Virus record (IMG/VR): IMGVR_UViG_3300043673_000047
Span: 1-27,440 of that record
DNA length: 27,440 nt
Reading direction: 5' to 3' (one strand)
DNA from: a virus
Shown piece by piece: positions 1-5,673 of this stretch. Numbering within the stretch: the stretch's first letter is position 1; the number at the start of each line of letters is the position of its first letter. The translations under genes were made by a program, and so were the position numbers. The notes below the pieces were generated by a model, which saw nothing but the letters and a program-made list of their open reading frames with translations, was not told where the DNA came from and did no database searches.

Positions 1-396
1 GTTCCCCTTCACCTCTGGATCAAACAGAAGATGGGATACGCGGTCCTCGATGCAGTGCGGGAAGATTTTCACCTCAACCGGCGGAAAAACACTGCCAACA
101 CAGAGATCGTTGAACTCCTCAAAAGCAGAGAAGCGAAGACGGTTGTCTCCCGATCCGAATGGCCTGCCGTCGAGGCGGCCATGAATATAGCCGCCGCGCT
201 GGAGTTGCTGAATCCGAGGGAGCGCGAAGTCATCGAGCGCCGATACTATCGCGACGATTCGCAGGCCGAGATCGCGGTGGCGCTTAGCACTAGCCAGGGC
301 CGCGTGTCGCAGATTGAAAAGGCCGCGTGCGCGAAGATGCGGGGCGCCTTTGCCGGATCGGTTCCCGCCACTCGATACGCCACGGCGGCCGCGTGA
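1..396 (+). CDS. Sigma-70-family factor, left-truncated
   Basis: The frame is open from the first base of the window, so the true start lies upstream. The ATG at 31 is probably internal, because the codons before it (LWIKQKMGYAVLDAVRED) read like sigma region 2 of FliA/WhiG-type factors. The C-terminal half has region 4: LNPREREVIERRYY, then a helix-turn-helix around SQAEIAVALSTSQGRVSQIE, with the usual basic tail. There is little room for region 3 between them. Family knowledge: such factors direct RNA polymerase core to specific promoters. Inference: standing first in the late operon, it could be a phage late-transcription factor. Its stop overlaps the next start (GTGA, 393-396). An alternative is a host-type ECF or FliA-like factor. 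The family is clear; the role is not. Confidence 0.8.
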   Translation, partial: VPLHLWIKQKMGYAVLDAVREDFHLNRRKNTANTEIVELLKSREAKTVVSRSEWPAVEAAMNIAAALELLNPREREVIERRYYRDDSQAEIAVALSTSQGRVSQIEKAACAKMRGAFAGSVPATRYATAAA

Positions 397-572
397 CCGG
401 CGAAGCGTTTGCAGAGGCGCTCTTCCGCACATGGCTGAGATCGCGGCTGGGCGATAAAGACGGTTTCCCATCGTGGGAAGACCTGCCCGCTGACATGAGA
501 GCTACATGGCGCATGGTTAGCAGCGTTGCGCTTGCGCTCCGCGACTCCGTCGACGAACAAAAACAGTTATGA
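393..572 (+). CDS. Small hypothetical protein (59 aa)
   Basis: The GTG at 393 overlaps the stop of the sigma-like gene (GTGA), and its own TGA overlaps the next ATG at 569 (ATGA). It is therefore very likely translationally coupled. An ATG at 327 in the same frame would need a 70-base overlap and gives an Arg-rich, shadow-like N-terminus, so I prefer GTG. The protein is acidic/aromatic, with W-rich segments (FRTWLRSRLGDKD, LPADMRATWRMV) and a helical C-terminus. I recognise no domain. Its placement between a sigma factor and an exported protein gives no specific clue to function. Confidence 0.6.
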   Translation: MTGEAFAEALFRTWLRSRLGDKDGFPSWEDLPADMRATWRMVSSVALALRDSVDEQKQL

Positions 573-928
573 CCATTCCGTTGAAGCTCCTTCTCGCCTT
601 CGCGATCCTCGCCGTTTCCGCCTTCGCGCAATCAGGCGTCCCAGCGGGCGCTCCAACGATAGTCCCGATTCCGAACTACGTGCCAGGCACCGCGCAGGCG
701 GTCCCGATCCCGAACTACGAGGGCGGTGCGGTGCTCGTGCCGGTTACCGAAGGCGCACCGCAGGTTATACCGGATCCGGTATTGGTCACGCCCGCGCCCG
801 TTCCCCTCCCGCCCGTGAAGCTCACGCGGCGCGCGCGATTCAACAATAACGTGAAGACCATTGGCATCGTTACGCTTGTCGTCGTCGTCCTGGCGGCGCG
901 GGTTTACGTCGCGGGGCACGCGTTCTGA
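569..928 (+). CDS. Exported proline-rich protein with C-terminal membrane helix
   Basis: The 119-residue product starts with a clear Sec signal peptide (MTIPLKLLLAFAILAVSAFAQ, likely cleavage after AFA). The middle, about residues 22-85, is rich in Pro, Val and Ala and contains a repeated VPIPNY unit. A short basic segment (LTRRARFNNN) leads into a hydrophobic helix (IGIVTLVVVVLAARVYVAG). The topology is export followed by an inner-membrane anchor or stop-transfer. Phage u-spanins have an N-terminal lipobox and a C-terminal helix, but no lipobox cysteine is present here. A spanin-like role is only a thought, supported weakly by the lysozyme 1.9 kb downstream. The start is set by the ATGA overlap at 569-572. 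Confidence 0.65.
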   Translation: MTIPLKLLLAFAILAVSAFAQSGVPAGAPTIVPIPNYVPGTAQAVPIPNYEGGAVLVPVTEGAPQVIPDPVLVTPAPVPLPPVKLTRRARFNNNVKTIGIVTLVVVVLAARVYVAGHAF

Positions 929-1380
929 CCACCATCGCAAACTTCGGCGTTGTCGCGCCAGGCATCTATCGCGGCGCGCAACCGACCGACGCGCAGTTCG
1001 CGGAGCTGAAGACGCTGGGCGTGAAAGTCGTTCTGGACTTCCGCGAGCCGTGGGGCCGCGCGGATGAAAACAAAGCGTGCGAGGCTCTCGGGATCGCGCA
1101 CGTCAGTATCCCCATCGGCGATATGGTTCTCTACGCCGCTGTCGGCATGACGCCTCCGACCGAAGCCGAACTGGACAAGAGTTATTCCTGGCTCGTGAAT
1201 GCCATGTCCGCGCCGGTATTCGCGCACTGCCAGCACGGCCGCGATCGCACGGGCGGCGTGATGGCCTGGTACCGGATGAAACATCAGGGCTGGACGAACG
1301 CCGCGGCGCTCGCCGAGGCTCTGACATTTGGCATTCAGGAAGAGCCGATCATCAACTGGATCCGCGAATATAAATGCTGA
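925..1380 (+). CDS. Dual-specificity / tyrosine phosphatase-like protein
   Basis: The conserved N-terminal part of the family (NFGVVAPGIYRGAQPTDAQF, LGVKVVLDFRE) lies upstream of the first GTG at 1021. It is reachable only from the CTG at 925, which overlaps the previous stop as CTGA; no ATG, GTG or TTG occurs in this frame after the stop at 847-849. From CTG the protein is 151 aa. The active-site signature HCQHGRDRTGG is present, with nucleophile Cys at about 102 and Arg at about 108 (C-x5-R), and is followed by the usual YRMKHQGWT helix. The family hydrolyses phosphoesters on proteins, lipids or RNA. No signal peptide is seen. It overlaps the lipase gene by 7 bases. It could alter host phosphorylation as a moron; the substrate is unknown. 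Confidence 0.85.
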   Translation: MTTIANFGVVAPGIYRGAQPTDAQFAELKTLGVKVVLDFREPWGRADENKACEALGIAHVSIPIGDMVLYAAVGMTPPTEAELDKSYSWLVNAMSAPVFAHCQHGRDRTGGVMAWYRMKHQGWTNAAALAEALTFGIQEEPIINWIREYKC

Positions 1381-2111
1381 CCATCGACAAAGCGTTCCTG
1401 CTCGAAACCGCGCTGCCTCTCGCCGAGGCGGCATACAACGTCGTTTCCGAAACGCCGGCGCTGCCGGCTGGCTACGCGTTGATTCGGGCCATTAAACTGG
1501 ACCGCCCTCTCGGCAAGATCTCGCCGGACAATCCGTATTTCGGCTTCGTGGCCACCGCCGGCAACGTGGTCTATATTGCAATCCGCGGCACGGAAACGCC
1601 GGACGAATGGATTGACGATTTCGAATCGGTACTTGAGGACGTCGGCGGATTTAAAGTACACGCCGGTTTTCAGCGCCTGCTCGAAGCACTTTTACCGTCG
1701 ATCCGCGCCGCGATCGTGGGCGCGCGCGCCGGCATGCAATTCTGCATAATCGGCCATTCGCTCGGCGCTGCCGCCGCAAGCCTTGTGGCCGCCAGTATCG
1801 CCAGCGGCACCACGCTGCCCGTTACGTGTATTGTCTTCGCCAGCCCGCGGGTCGGCGACGTGCCGTGGAAGACGTATTGCGACGCGAAGGTCACGCTGGT
1901 GCGAGTGTCCAACACGAAGGACATCGTTACGCACGTTCCGCCCCGTCCGCAGTTCATCCACGCGGGCATGGCCGCAGTTTTCGATGGATGGCTGAACGCC
2001 ATCAACATCGGCCAGGCGCTCGACGCGCATTTCGAGCATTCGCTTCAGGCGTCTTACGGACCCGGAATCGCAAAGATGGCCGACGCGCTGGCGCTGATCG
2101 CCCTCACCTGA
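1374..2111 (+). CDS. Class 3 lipase-like alpha/beta hydrolase
   Basis: The 245-residue protein has the hallmarks of the lipase class 3 family. These are a VVYIAIRGTETPDEWIDDFE strand-loop (oxyanion region), the nucleophile elbow GHSLGAAAASL with Ser at about 129, FASPRVGD, a likely catalytic Asp at about 183 in NTKDIVTHVPP, and a candidate His at 219 or 222 near the C-terminus (DAHFEHSL). The family hydrolyses acylglycerols or phospholipids. No signal peptide is visible, so it would act inside the cell or be released at lysis. The ATG at 1374 sits within the end of the phosphatase gene (ATGCTGA), so the two are translationally linked. Inference: membrane damage at lysis or host lipid modification. 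Confidence 0.88.
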   Translation: MLTIDKAFLLETALPLAEAAYNVVSETPALPAGYALIRAIKLDRPLGKISPDNPYFGFVATAGNVVYIAIRGTETPDEWIDDFESVLEDVGGFKVHAGFQRLLEALLPSIRAAIVGARAGMQFCIIGHSLGAAAASLVAASIASGTTLPVTCIVFASPRVGDVPWKTYCDAKVTLVRVSNTKDIVTHVPPRPQFIHAGMAAVFDGWLNAINIGQALDAHFEHSLQASYGPGIAKMADALALIALT

Positions 2112-2114
2112 ATT

Positions 2115-2432
2115 ATGAACACACTCGCAGTAACCAATCAGATCACCACCGAAACTCTTGCTTATGCGCCCGCCCTTCTGGCGGGAGTGCAGGCAATCGA
2201 AACCATCGCGCCGCCGGTATCGGGCCAGACAAAGCAGTCCGTCCTGCTGAACAAGGTCCTCGTCGGTGTTGAGGTAGGAAGCGGCGTTCTCGAAAACTCC
2301 CCAAATCCCACGGTGGCCGGCTGCGCGCTTCTCGTGAATCTGTTCGCCGCGCTCATTAAGGCGTTCAAGACCACGCCGGCCGTTGCCGCAGCGCCCGCAG
2401 TGCTGGCCGCGCCCGCATCTCTGGCCGCCTAA
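2115..2432 (+). CDS. Small hydrophobic protein, possible holin-like
   Basis: The product is 105 residues, rich in Ala, Val and Leu and nearly uncharged. It has one clear hydrophobic stretch (VAGCALLVNLFAALIKAF, about 75-92) and an Ala/Pro-rich tail. The VQAIETIAPPVSG...KQSVLLNKVLVGVE segment resembles short phage proteins of unknown function found near structural or lysis genes. It stands three bases after the lipase stop and five bases before the lysozyme start, which is the usual place for a holin. However, only one weak membrane segment is present and the tail lacks the charged end typical of holins. I regard the holin role as possible, not shown. Confidence 0.6.
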   Translation: MNTLAVTNQITTETLAYAPALLAGVQAIETIAPPVSGQTKQSVLLNKVLVGVEVGSGVLENSPNPTVAGCALLVNLFAALIKAFKTTPAVAAAPAVLAAPASLAA

Positions 2433-2437
2433 GCCAA

Positions 2438-2881
2438 ATGGATCGAAGCGCCCTCGATGCGGAACTGATCCGCGACGAAGAACAGGTTCTTTACCTCTAT
2501 GACGATGCGAACGGCAAGCGCATCGTCAGGGGGTATACCGTGCTCGGCACGCCTACGATCTGCGTTGGGATCAATGCTACTTTTTTCGATGCCGAAGAGT
2601 CGATCTGGCTGCTGCACCACCGGCAGGATATCGCTATCGCGGCGCTCACGAAAGCGTTTCCTCCGTTCGCCGCGCTCGACGATGTTCGCCAGCGCGCGCT
2701 GACGAATCTTTATTTCAACGTTCCCGCCTTCCTGCACTGGACCAACTTCATGGCGTTCTGTAATTCGGCGAACTGGAGCGCGGCCGCGGCGGATCTCGAA
2801 ACCACTCATCCCTGGATCGATCAGGTTGGAGCACGCGGGTTGCGGATCGCAGGTATGCTGCGGGCCGGGACGCCAGCTTGA
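2438..2881 (+). CDS. Endolysin: GH24 (T4-type) lysozyme
   Basis: The 147-residue protein aligns by eye with phage lysozymes. LIRDEEQVLYLYDD matches the T4 lysozyme catalytic Glu11-Asp20 spacing (Glu14 and Asp23 here), and TPTICVGIN matches the Thr26/TIGIG segment. The loop between Asp and Thr (KRIVRGYTVLG) is longer than in T4. The later FAALDDVRQRALTNLYFN and WIDQVGARGLRIAGML segments match the C-terminal lobe (helix before the F-N-x-G region, and ...R...). The enzyme would cleave the MurNAc-GlcNAc bond of peptidoglycan for host lysis. No signal peptide is seen, so it needs a holin or another route across the membrane. Its stop overlaps the next TTG start (TTGA). Confidence 0.85.
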   Translation: MDRSALDAELIRDEEQVLYLYDDANGKRIVRGYTVLGTPTICVGINATFFDAEESIWLLHHRQDIAIAALTKAFPPFAALDDVRQRALTNLYFNVPAFLHWTNFMAFCNSANWSAAAADLETTHPWIDQVGARGLRIAGMLRAGTPA

Positions 2882-3090
2882 CGCCAGAAGCGTGGAAGGC
2901 GTGGCTCGAGGAAAAGGCCACCCTGCTCGAATGTATCGCGAAGTGGGAGCAGACAACTGAGACCTGGAAGCAAAACGCGCAGGCGTGGCACGCCGAGGCG
3001 ATGAAGCAGGCGCGCGAAAACGCGGCGCTGCGGACGTTGCTGAAGAAGCGGCTGCAGCTGCTCGTTGAAGCCATGCCGGAGATCAGTTGA
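2878..3090 (+). CDS. Small coiled-coil protein (70 aa)
   Basis: It starts at TTG 2878 inside the lysozyme stop (TTGA), a four-base overlap that implies coupling. The protein is almost all helix, rich in Glu, Lys, Trp and Ala (WKAWLEEKATLLECIAKWEQ, then WKQNAQAWHAEAMKQ, then a Leu-rich LKKRLQLLVEAMPEIS). This is consistent with a coiled coil. No membrane segment is present, so it is not a typical Rz, although it follows the endolysin directly where Rz-type genes are often found. The function is unknown. It ends nine bases before the convergent hicB gene. Confidence 0.6.
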   Translation: MTPEAWKAWLEEKATLLECIAKWEQTTETWKQNAQAWHAEAMKQARENAALRTLLKKRLQLLVEAMPEIS

Positions 3091-3099
3091 GTTTCAAGT

Positions 3100-3537
3100 C
3101 TATGCCGCGGCGCTACTGACTTGAATCGTCAATTCTTTACCGATCGCGCGGAACGCGGCGTCCAACTGCTCGATCCGGCTGCTGTGCCGGATGTTGAACA
3201 GACGGTCAACGTTCCCTTTCGAAATCCCGAGGCGGCGTGCGAGTTCGGCCTTGCGGATTCCGGATTCGACGAACGCCACATAAAGTTCAGCTTTGACTGC
3301 GGGGAGTGCCGGTAACTGAATCAGCCGGTATTTTTGTCCGCGGTGTTTGCCTGGAGCGGGAAGCGGTTTTCCTTTCTCGATGTAATCGCCGACGATCATC
3401 GTCAGCGCATCGGCTGCCATGGCGGCAGCTTCTTCTTCGGTGTCACCCTGGGTTACGCCCCAGTCGAAATCGGGGAATGTAACCACGAAGCCGACCTTCT
3501 CTTTGTCTGGTTCGAATAAAGCGACGAATTGCAACAT
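3100..3537 (-). CDS. hicB: HicB-type antitoxin
   Basis: The 145-residue protein starts at the ATG at 3537, preceded by GAGG within the end of hicA. N-terminal HicB fold: LQFVALFEPDKEKVGFVVTFPDF, then the family motif VTQGDTEEEAAAMAADALTM. After a basic linker, a C-terminal helix-turn-helix (KAELARRLGISKGNVDRLFN, about residues 100-125) provides DNA binding. The family binds and neutralises the HicA mRNA interferase and represses the hicAB promoter. The frame stays open upstream to 3741, but those residues are the antisense-frame shadow of hicA. The gene is convergent with the lysis operon and stands directly behind hicA (8-base gap). Confidence 0.92.
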   Translation of the reverse strand: MLQFVALFEPDKEKVGFVVTFPDFDWGVTQGDTEEEAAAMAADALTMIVGDYIEKGKPLPAPGKHRGQKYRLIQLPALPAVKAELYVAFVESGIRKAELARRLGISKGNVDRLFNIRHSSRIEQLDAAFRAIGKELTIQVSSAAA

Positions 3538-3545
3538 TGTTTGCC

Positions 3546-3725
3546 TCACTTTCTGATGCCGAGCTGTTTCAGAATCGCGTTGTATGTCCCGGTGCGGATT
3601 TCGGTAGCCGGGTGACGCGGAATCTGTGAAACGCGGTTGCCGAGCATGACCTTCGTATGGTTCGTCCCGTTTTCGAAGGTGCATCCCTGAGACTTCAGCC
3701 ACCGTTTCAGTTCGCTTGCGGTCAT
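3546..3725 (-). CDS. hicA: HicA-type mRNA interferase toxin
   Basis: I translated this 59-residue gene by hand from the ATG at 3725 to the TGA at 3548-3546. It reads MTASELKRWLKSQGC, then a GTNHTKVML segment carrying the His that is catalytic in HicA (about residue 23), then QIPRHPATEIRTGTYNAILK and QLGIRK, which is the family signature from end to end. HicA is a double-stranded-RNA-binding-fold ribonuclease that cuts mRNA and tmRNA and halts growth when HicB is lost. It is first in the operon, as in many hicAB loci. No Shine-Dalgarno is seen. The predicted +1 of its promoter falls at or next to the A of the ATG, so the mRNA may be leaderless. Confidence 0.92.
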   Translation of the reverse strand: MTASELKRWLKSQGCTFENGTNHTKVMLGNRVSQIPRHPATEIRTGTYNAILKQLGIRK

Positions 3726-3730
3726 ATCTA

Positions 3731-3760
3731 ATAGTACTCAAAAGTGAGTACTCATGTCAA
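3731..3760 (-). promoter_or_regulatory. Sigma-70 promoter of hicA
   Basis: On the minus strand, a perfect -35 TTGACA (3760-3755) is followed by an 18-base spacer and a -10 TACTAT (3736-3731). Five bases separate the -10 from the hicA ATG (3725), so transcription should begin at about the ATG. The palindrome at 3733-3752 fills the spacer and overlaps the -10, which is what a steric repression site looks like. Confidence 0.75.
3733..3752. promoter_or_regulatory. Operator palindrome 1 (HicB candidate)
   Basis: This is a perfect inverted repeat with 8-base arms (AGTACTCA / TGAGTACT) and a 4-base centre AAAG. It sits between the -35 and -10 of the hicA promoter. The HTH-bearing HicB is the obvious ligand by family knowledge of HicAB autoregulation. 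A related copy lies at 3768-3785. Confidence 0.7.
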
Positions 3761-3767
3761 GCGAAAT

Positions 3768-3785
3768 GTACTCACTTGTGAGAAC
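3768..3785. promoter_or_regulatory. Operator palindrome 2 (HicB candidate)
   Basis: This is a second copy of the hic operator: arms GTACTCA and TGAGAAC (one mismatch to perfect symmetry), with a 4-base centre CTTG. Its centre is 34 bases from that of the first operator. It ends eight bases before the terminase small-subunit GTG, so a protein bound here could also touch expression of the rightward terminase gene. Confidence 0.6.
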
Positions 3786-3793
3786 GATTTAAC

Positions 3794-4534
3794 GTGAAAG
3801 CGAGAAAGAAAACGCCGCCCGCCGCGCCGGCGAAACCGAAGCGCAAACGCCCGCTCAAATCCCCGTTGCGAAATAAGCAGCGCGCCTTTCTCGCCGCGAT
3901 CGCTATCACTGGCAGTATCAAGCAATCGGCCGAAGACGCGAAGATCGGCAGGACCTCGCACTATAAGTGGATGGACTGCGATCCCGCCTACCCTGCCCGG
4001 TTCGCCAAAGCGATGGCGCAGGGCGATGACGCTTATGAAGACGAGGTTTCGCTTCGCGCGTACAAGGGCGTCTTCGAACCGCTGGTTTTTCAGGGCGAGT
4101 TTTCGTACGAAAAGATTCCGTGCCTGGATCCCGAGACTGGTTTGCAACTCACCACGACTGACCCGATCACGGGGCGGACGATTCTCAGGTTTGACCAGGG
4201 CGAGATTCTCGGCGTCTGGAAGAAATCGGATGCTCTGCTGATGTTCCGCCAGCGAGGCCGGTTCCCGGACCGCTACGGAAGCAACAAGGTCCAGCTCACC
4301 GGCAAGAATGGCGCCGCGCTCATCCCAACCGAAATCCGAGTGACGTTTGTCGATCCAGTCAGCACAATCCCGGATAGTGGAACCGCAGTTTCCGCGCAAG
4401 GCGCAATGCTTGTTCCGCCCGTCGCGCTACAAAATTCTGCACGGCGGACGCGGATCGGCGAAGTCCTGGAGCGTCGCCCGCGCGCTGCTGATCGAGGGCA
4501 CAAAGAGGCCCGAACGCATTCCGTGCTTTCGTGA
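3794..4534 (+). CDS. Terminase small subunit candidate
   Basis: The product is 246 residues from GTG 3794. A very basic Pro/Lys N-terminus (residues 1-30) is followed by a helix-turn-helix-like region, LRNKQRAFLAAIAITGSIKQ...GRTSHYKWM (about 32-65), as in small terminases that recognise packaging sites. The remainder (ILGVWKKSDALLMFRQRGRFPDRYG, residues about 138-162) is also typical of these proteins. The role is DNA recognition and recruitment of the large subunit. The last ~60 residues overlap the large-subunit gene in another frame, and the end (ARRTRIGEVLERRPRAADRG) looks like out-of-frame translation, so the stop may have moved. No good Shine-Dalgarno precedes the GTG. Confidence 0.75.
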   Translation: MKARKKTPPAAPAKPKRKRPLKSPLRNKQRAFLAAIAITGSIKQSAEDAKIGRTSHYKWMDCDPAYPARFAKAMAQGDDAYEDEVSLRAYKGVFEPLVFQGEFSYEKIPCLDPETGLQLTTTDPITGRTILRFDQGEILGVWKKSDALLMFRQRGRFPDRYGSNKVQLTGKNGAALIPTEIRVTFVDPVSTIPDSGTAVSAQGAMLVPPVALQNSARRTRIGEVLERRPRAADRGHKEARTHSVLS

Positions 4535-5309
4535 GTTTCAGAACTCGCTCGCGGATAGCGTCCATCGGCTGCTCGAAGATCAAGTGGCAGAGCTAAACCT
4601 GTCAGGTTTCTACGACGTTCAGGAATCGAAGATCGTCGGCTTGAATGGCACGGAATTCATCTTTGCCGGACTCCGCCACAATATTGCATCCATCAAAAGC
4701 TTCGAGGGTTCCACGAAGGCGTGGATCGAAGAAGGGCAGACCGCTTCGAAGCGCTCGCTCGACGTCCTGATCCCGACGATTTTCCGGACGCCTGGTGCCG
4801 AGCTCTGGATCACCATGAATCCGGATCTTGCGGAGGATGAAGCGTACCAGCGCTTTATCGTCGATCCGCCGTCAGGGGCAATTGTCGAGCAGATGAACTG
4901 GATCGACAATCCCTGGTTTCCGGAAGGCCTTCTCGCTGAGAAGGACTTCATGAAGGCGCGCGATCTTGACACCTACAACAATATCTGGGGAGGTCAGTGC
5001 CGCTCCCGCGTGACAGGCGCTCTCTGGACGAAAGAGATTTTCAATACGCAGCGCGAAGCGGCGCCGGAGAGCGAAGCGGAACGCGAGGTGCTGCTGGCCA
5101 CACTCGCGCGAGTCGTCATCGCCATCGATCCTTCGGGATGTTCCGGCGAAGAGGACAAGCGCTCCACAAGATTGGGATCGTCGCGGCTGGCCTCGGGCAC
5201 GACGGCAACGGCAGAGTCCTCGAGGACGCCTCCGGACGCTATTCGCCGGATGAGTGGGCGAACAAGGCTCTGGGGTTATTTGACCGCTGGAAGGCGGACA
5301 AGATCGTAG
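4347..5309 (+). CDS. Terminase large subunit, N-terminal ATPase part (frameshifted gene)
   Basis: The frame opens after a TGA at 4341. Possible starts are TTG 4347 and GTG 4377 (VEPQFPRKAQ). Walker A is YKILHGGRGSAKSWSVARAL, and the Walker B-like region is SFEGSTKAWIEEGQT. ITMNPDLAEDEAYQRFI and WFPEGLLAEKDFMKARD follow as in HK97/P22-type large terminases. The homologous reading ends in VVIAIDPSGCSGEEDKRS at about 5165. Beyond this, the frame to 5309 is Arg/Ser/Thr-rich shadow sequence, while the nuclease domain continues one frame back. The protein would pump DNA into proheads using ATP. As read here, the gene yields an ATPase without a nuclease. Confidence 0.85.
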   Translation: MSIQSAQSRIVEPQFPRKAQCLFRPSRYKILHGGRGSAKSWSVARALLIEGTKRPERIPCFREFQNSLADSVHRLLEDQVAELNLSGFYDVQESKIVGLNGTEFIFAGLRHNIASIKSFEGSTKAWIEEGQTASKRSLDVLIPTIFRTPGAELWITMNPDLAEDEAYQRFIVDPPSGAIVEQMNWIDNPWFPEGLLAEKDFMKARDLDTYNNIWGGQCRSRVTGALWTKEIFNTQREAAPESEAEREVLLATLARVVIAIDPSGCSGEEDKRSTRLGSSRLASGTTATAESSRTPPDAIRRMSGRTRLWGYLTAGRRTRS

Positions 5310-5656
5310 CCGAGAAAAACTTCGGCGGGGCGATGGTGGAATCGACCATTCGCACAGCGCGCAGGTCGGCGCCCGTCAAGCTTGTGAACGCCTCGCGCGG
5401 GAAGGTCCAGCGCGCAGAACCGGTAGCTGCAATTTATTCGCAGGGTAAGGTGCGCCATGTCGGCCACTTCCCCGAACTTGAACGGCAATACTGCCTGTTC
5501 TCAACCGGCGGCTACGTCGGTGCGAAGTCCCCGGATCATGCGGATGCTGCGATCTGGGCGCTTACAGAGTTGATGCTGGATCCGGAACCGCAGCCGAACA
5601 TTCGCTTTCCGGATATCGGCAGGGAAAGAAACTGGCGCCCGACCAGCAGCTATTAA
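4997..5656 (+). CDS. Terminase large subunit, C-terminal nuclease part (frameshifted gene)
   Basis: Meaningful sequence in this frame begins at about 5165 (HKIGIVAAGLGHDGNG). It continues with VLEDASGRYSPDEWANKAL, DKIVAEKNFGGAMV, LVNASRGKVQRAEPVAA and SPDHADAAIWALTELM, which is the RNase H-like nuclease domain of large terminases with its acidic residues. Residues translated before 5165 are shadow of the ATPase frame. Inserting one base between TCC (5163-5165) and AC (5166) would join the halves as ...EEDKRS-x-KIGIV..., the sequence expected for the family (D-x-R-S-D-x-I-G-I-V). So this is one gene, 4347/4377-5656, carrying a one-base deletion or a sequencing error. Confidence 0.85.
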   Translation: MPLPRDRRSLDERDFQYAARSGAGERSGTRGAAGHTRASRHRHRSFGMFRRRGQALHKIGIVAAGLGHDGNGRVLEDASGRYSPDEWANKALGLFDRWKADKIVAEKNFGGAMVESTIRTARRSAPVKLVNASRGKVQRAEPVAAIYSQGKVRHVGHFPELERQYCLFSTGGYVGAKSPDHADAAIWALTELMLDPEPQPNIRFPDIGRERNWRPTSSY

Positions 5657-5673
5657 AAGACACCTGATCCGAA

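Noticed and set aside
3100-3741. A single 213-residue minus-strand protein
   Set aside because: Its first 68 residues are the antisense-frame shadow of hicA. The HicB family sequence starts at the ATG at 3537.
3733-3785. CRISPR-like or attachment-site repeats
   Set aside because: Only two short palindromes, placed exactly on a promoter beside an HTH antitoxin gene; they fit operators.
5140-5190. Programmed frameshift in the large terminase
   Set aside because: No X-XXY-YYZ heptamer and no clear downstream stem; a missing base explains it better.
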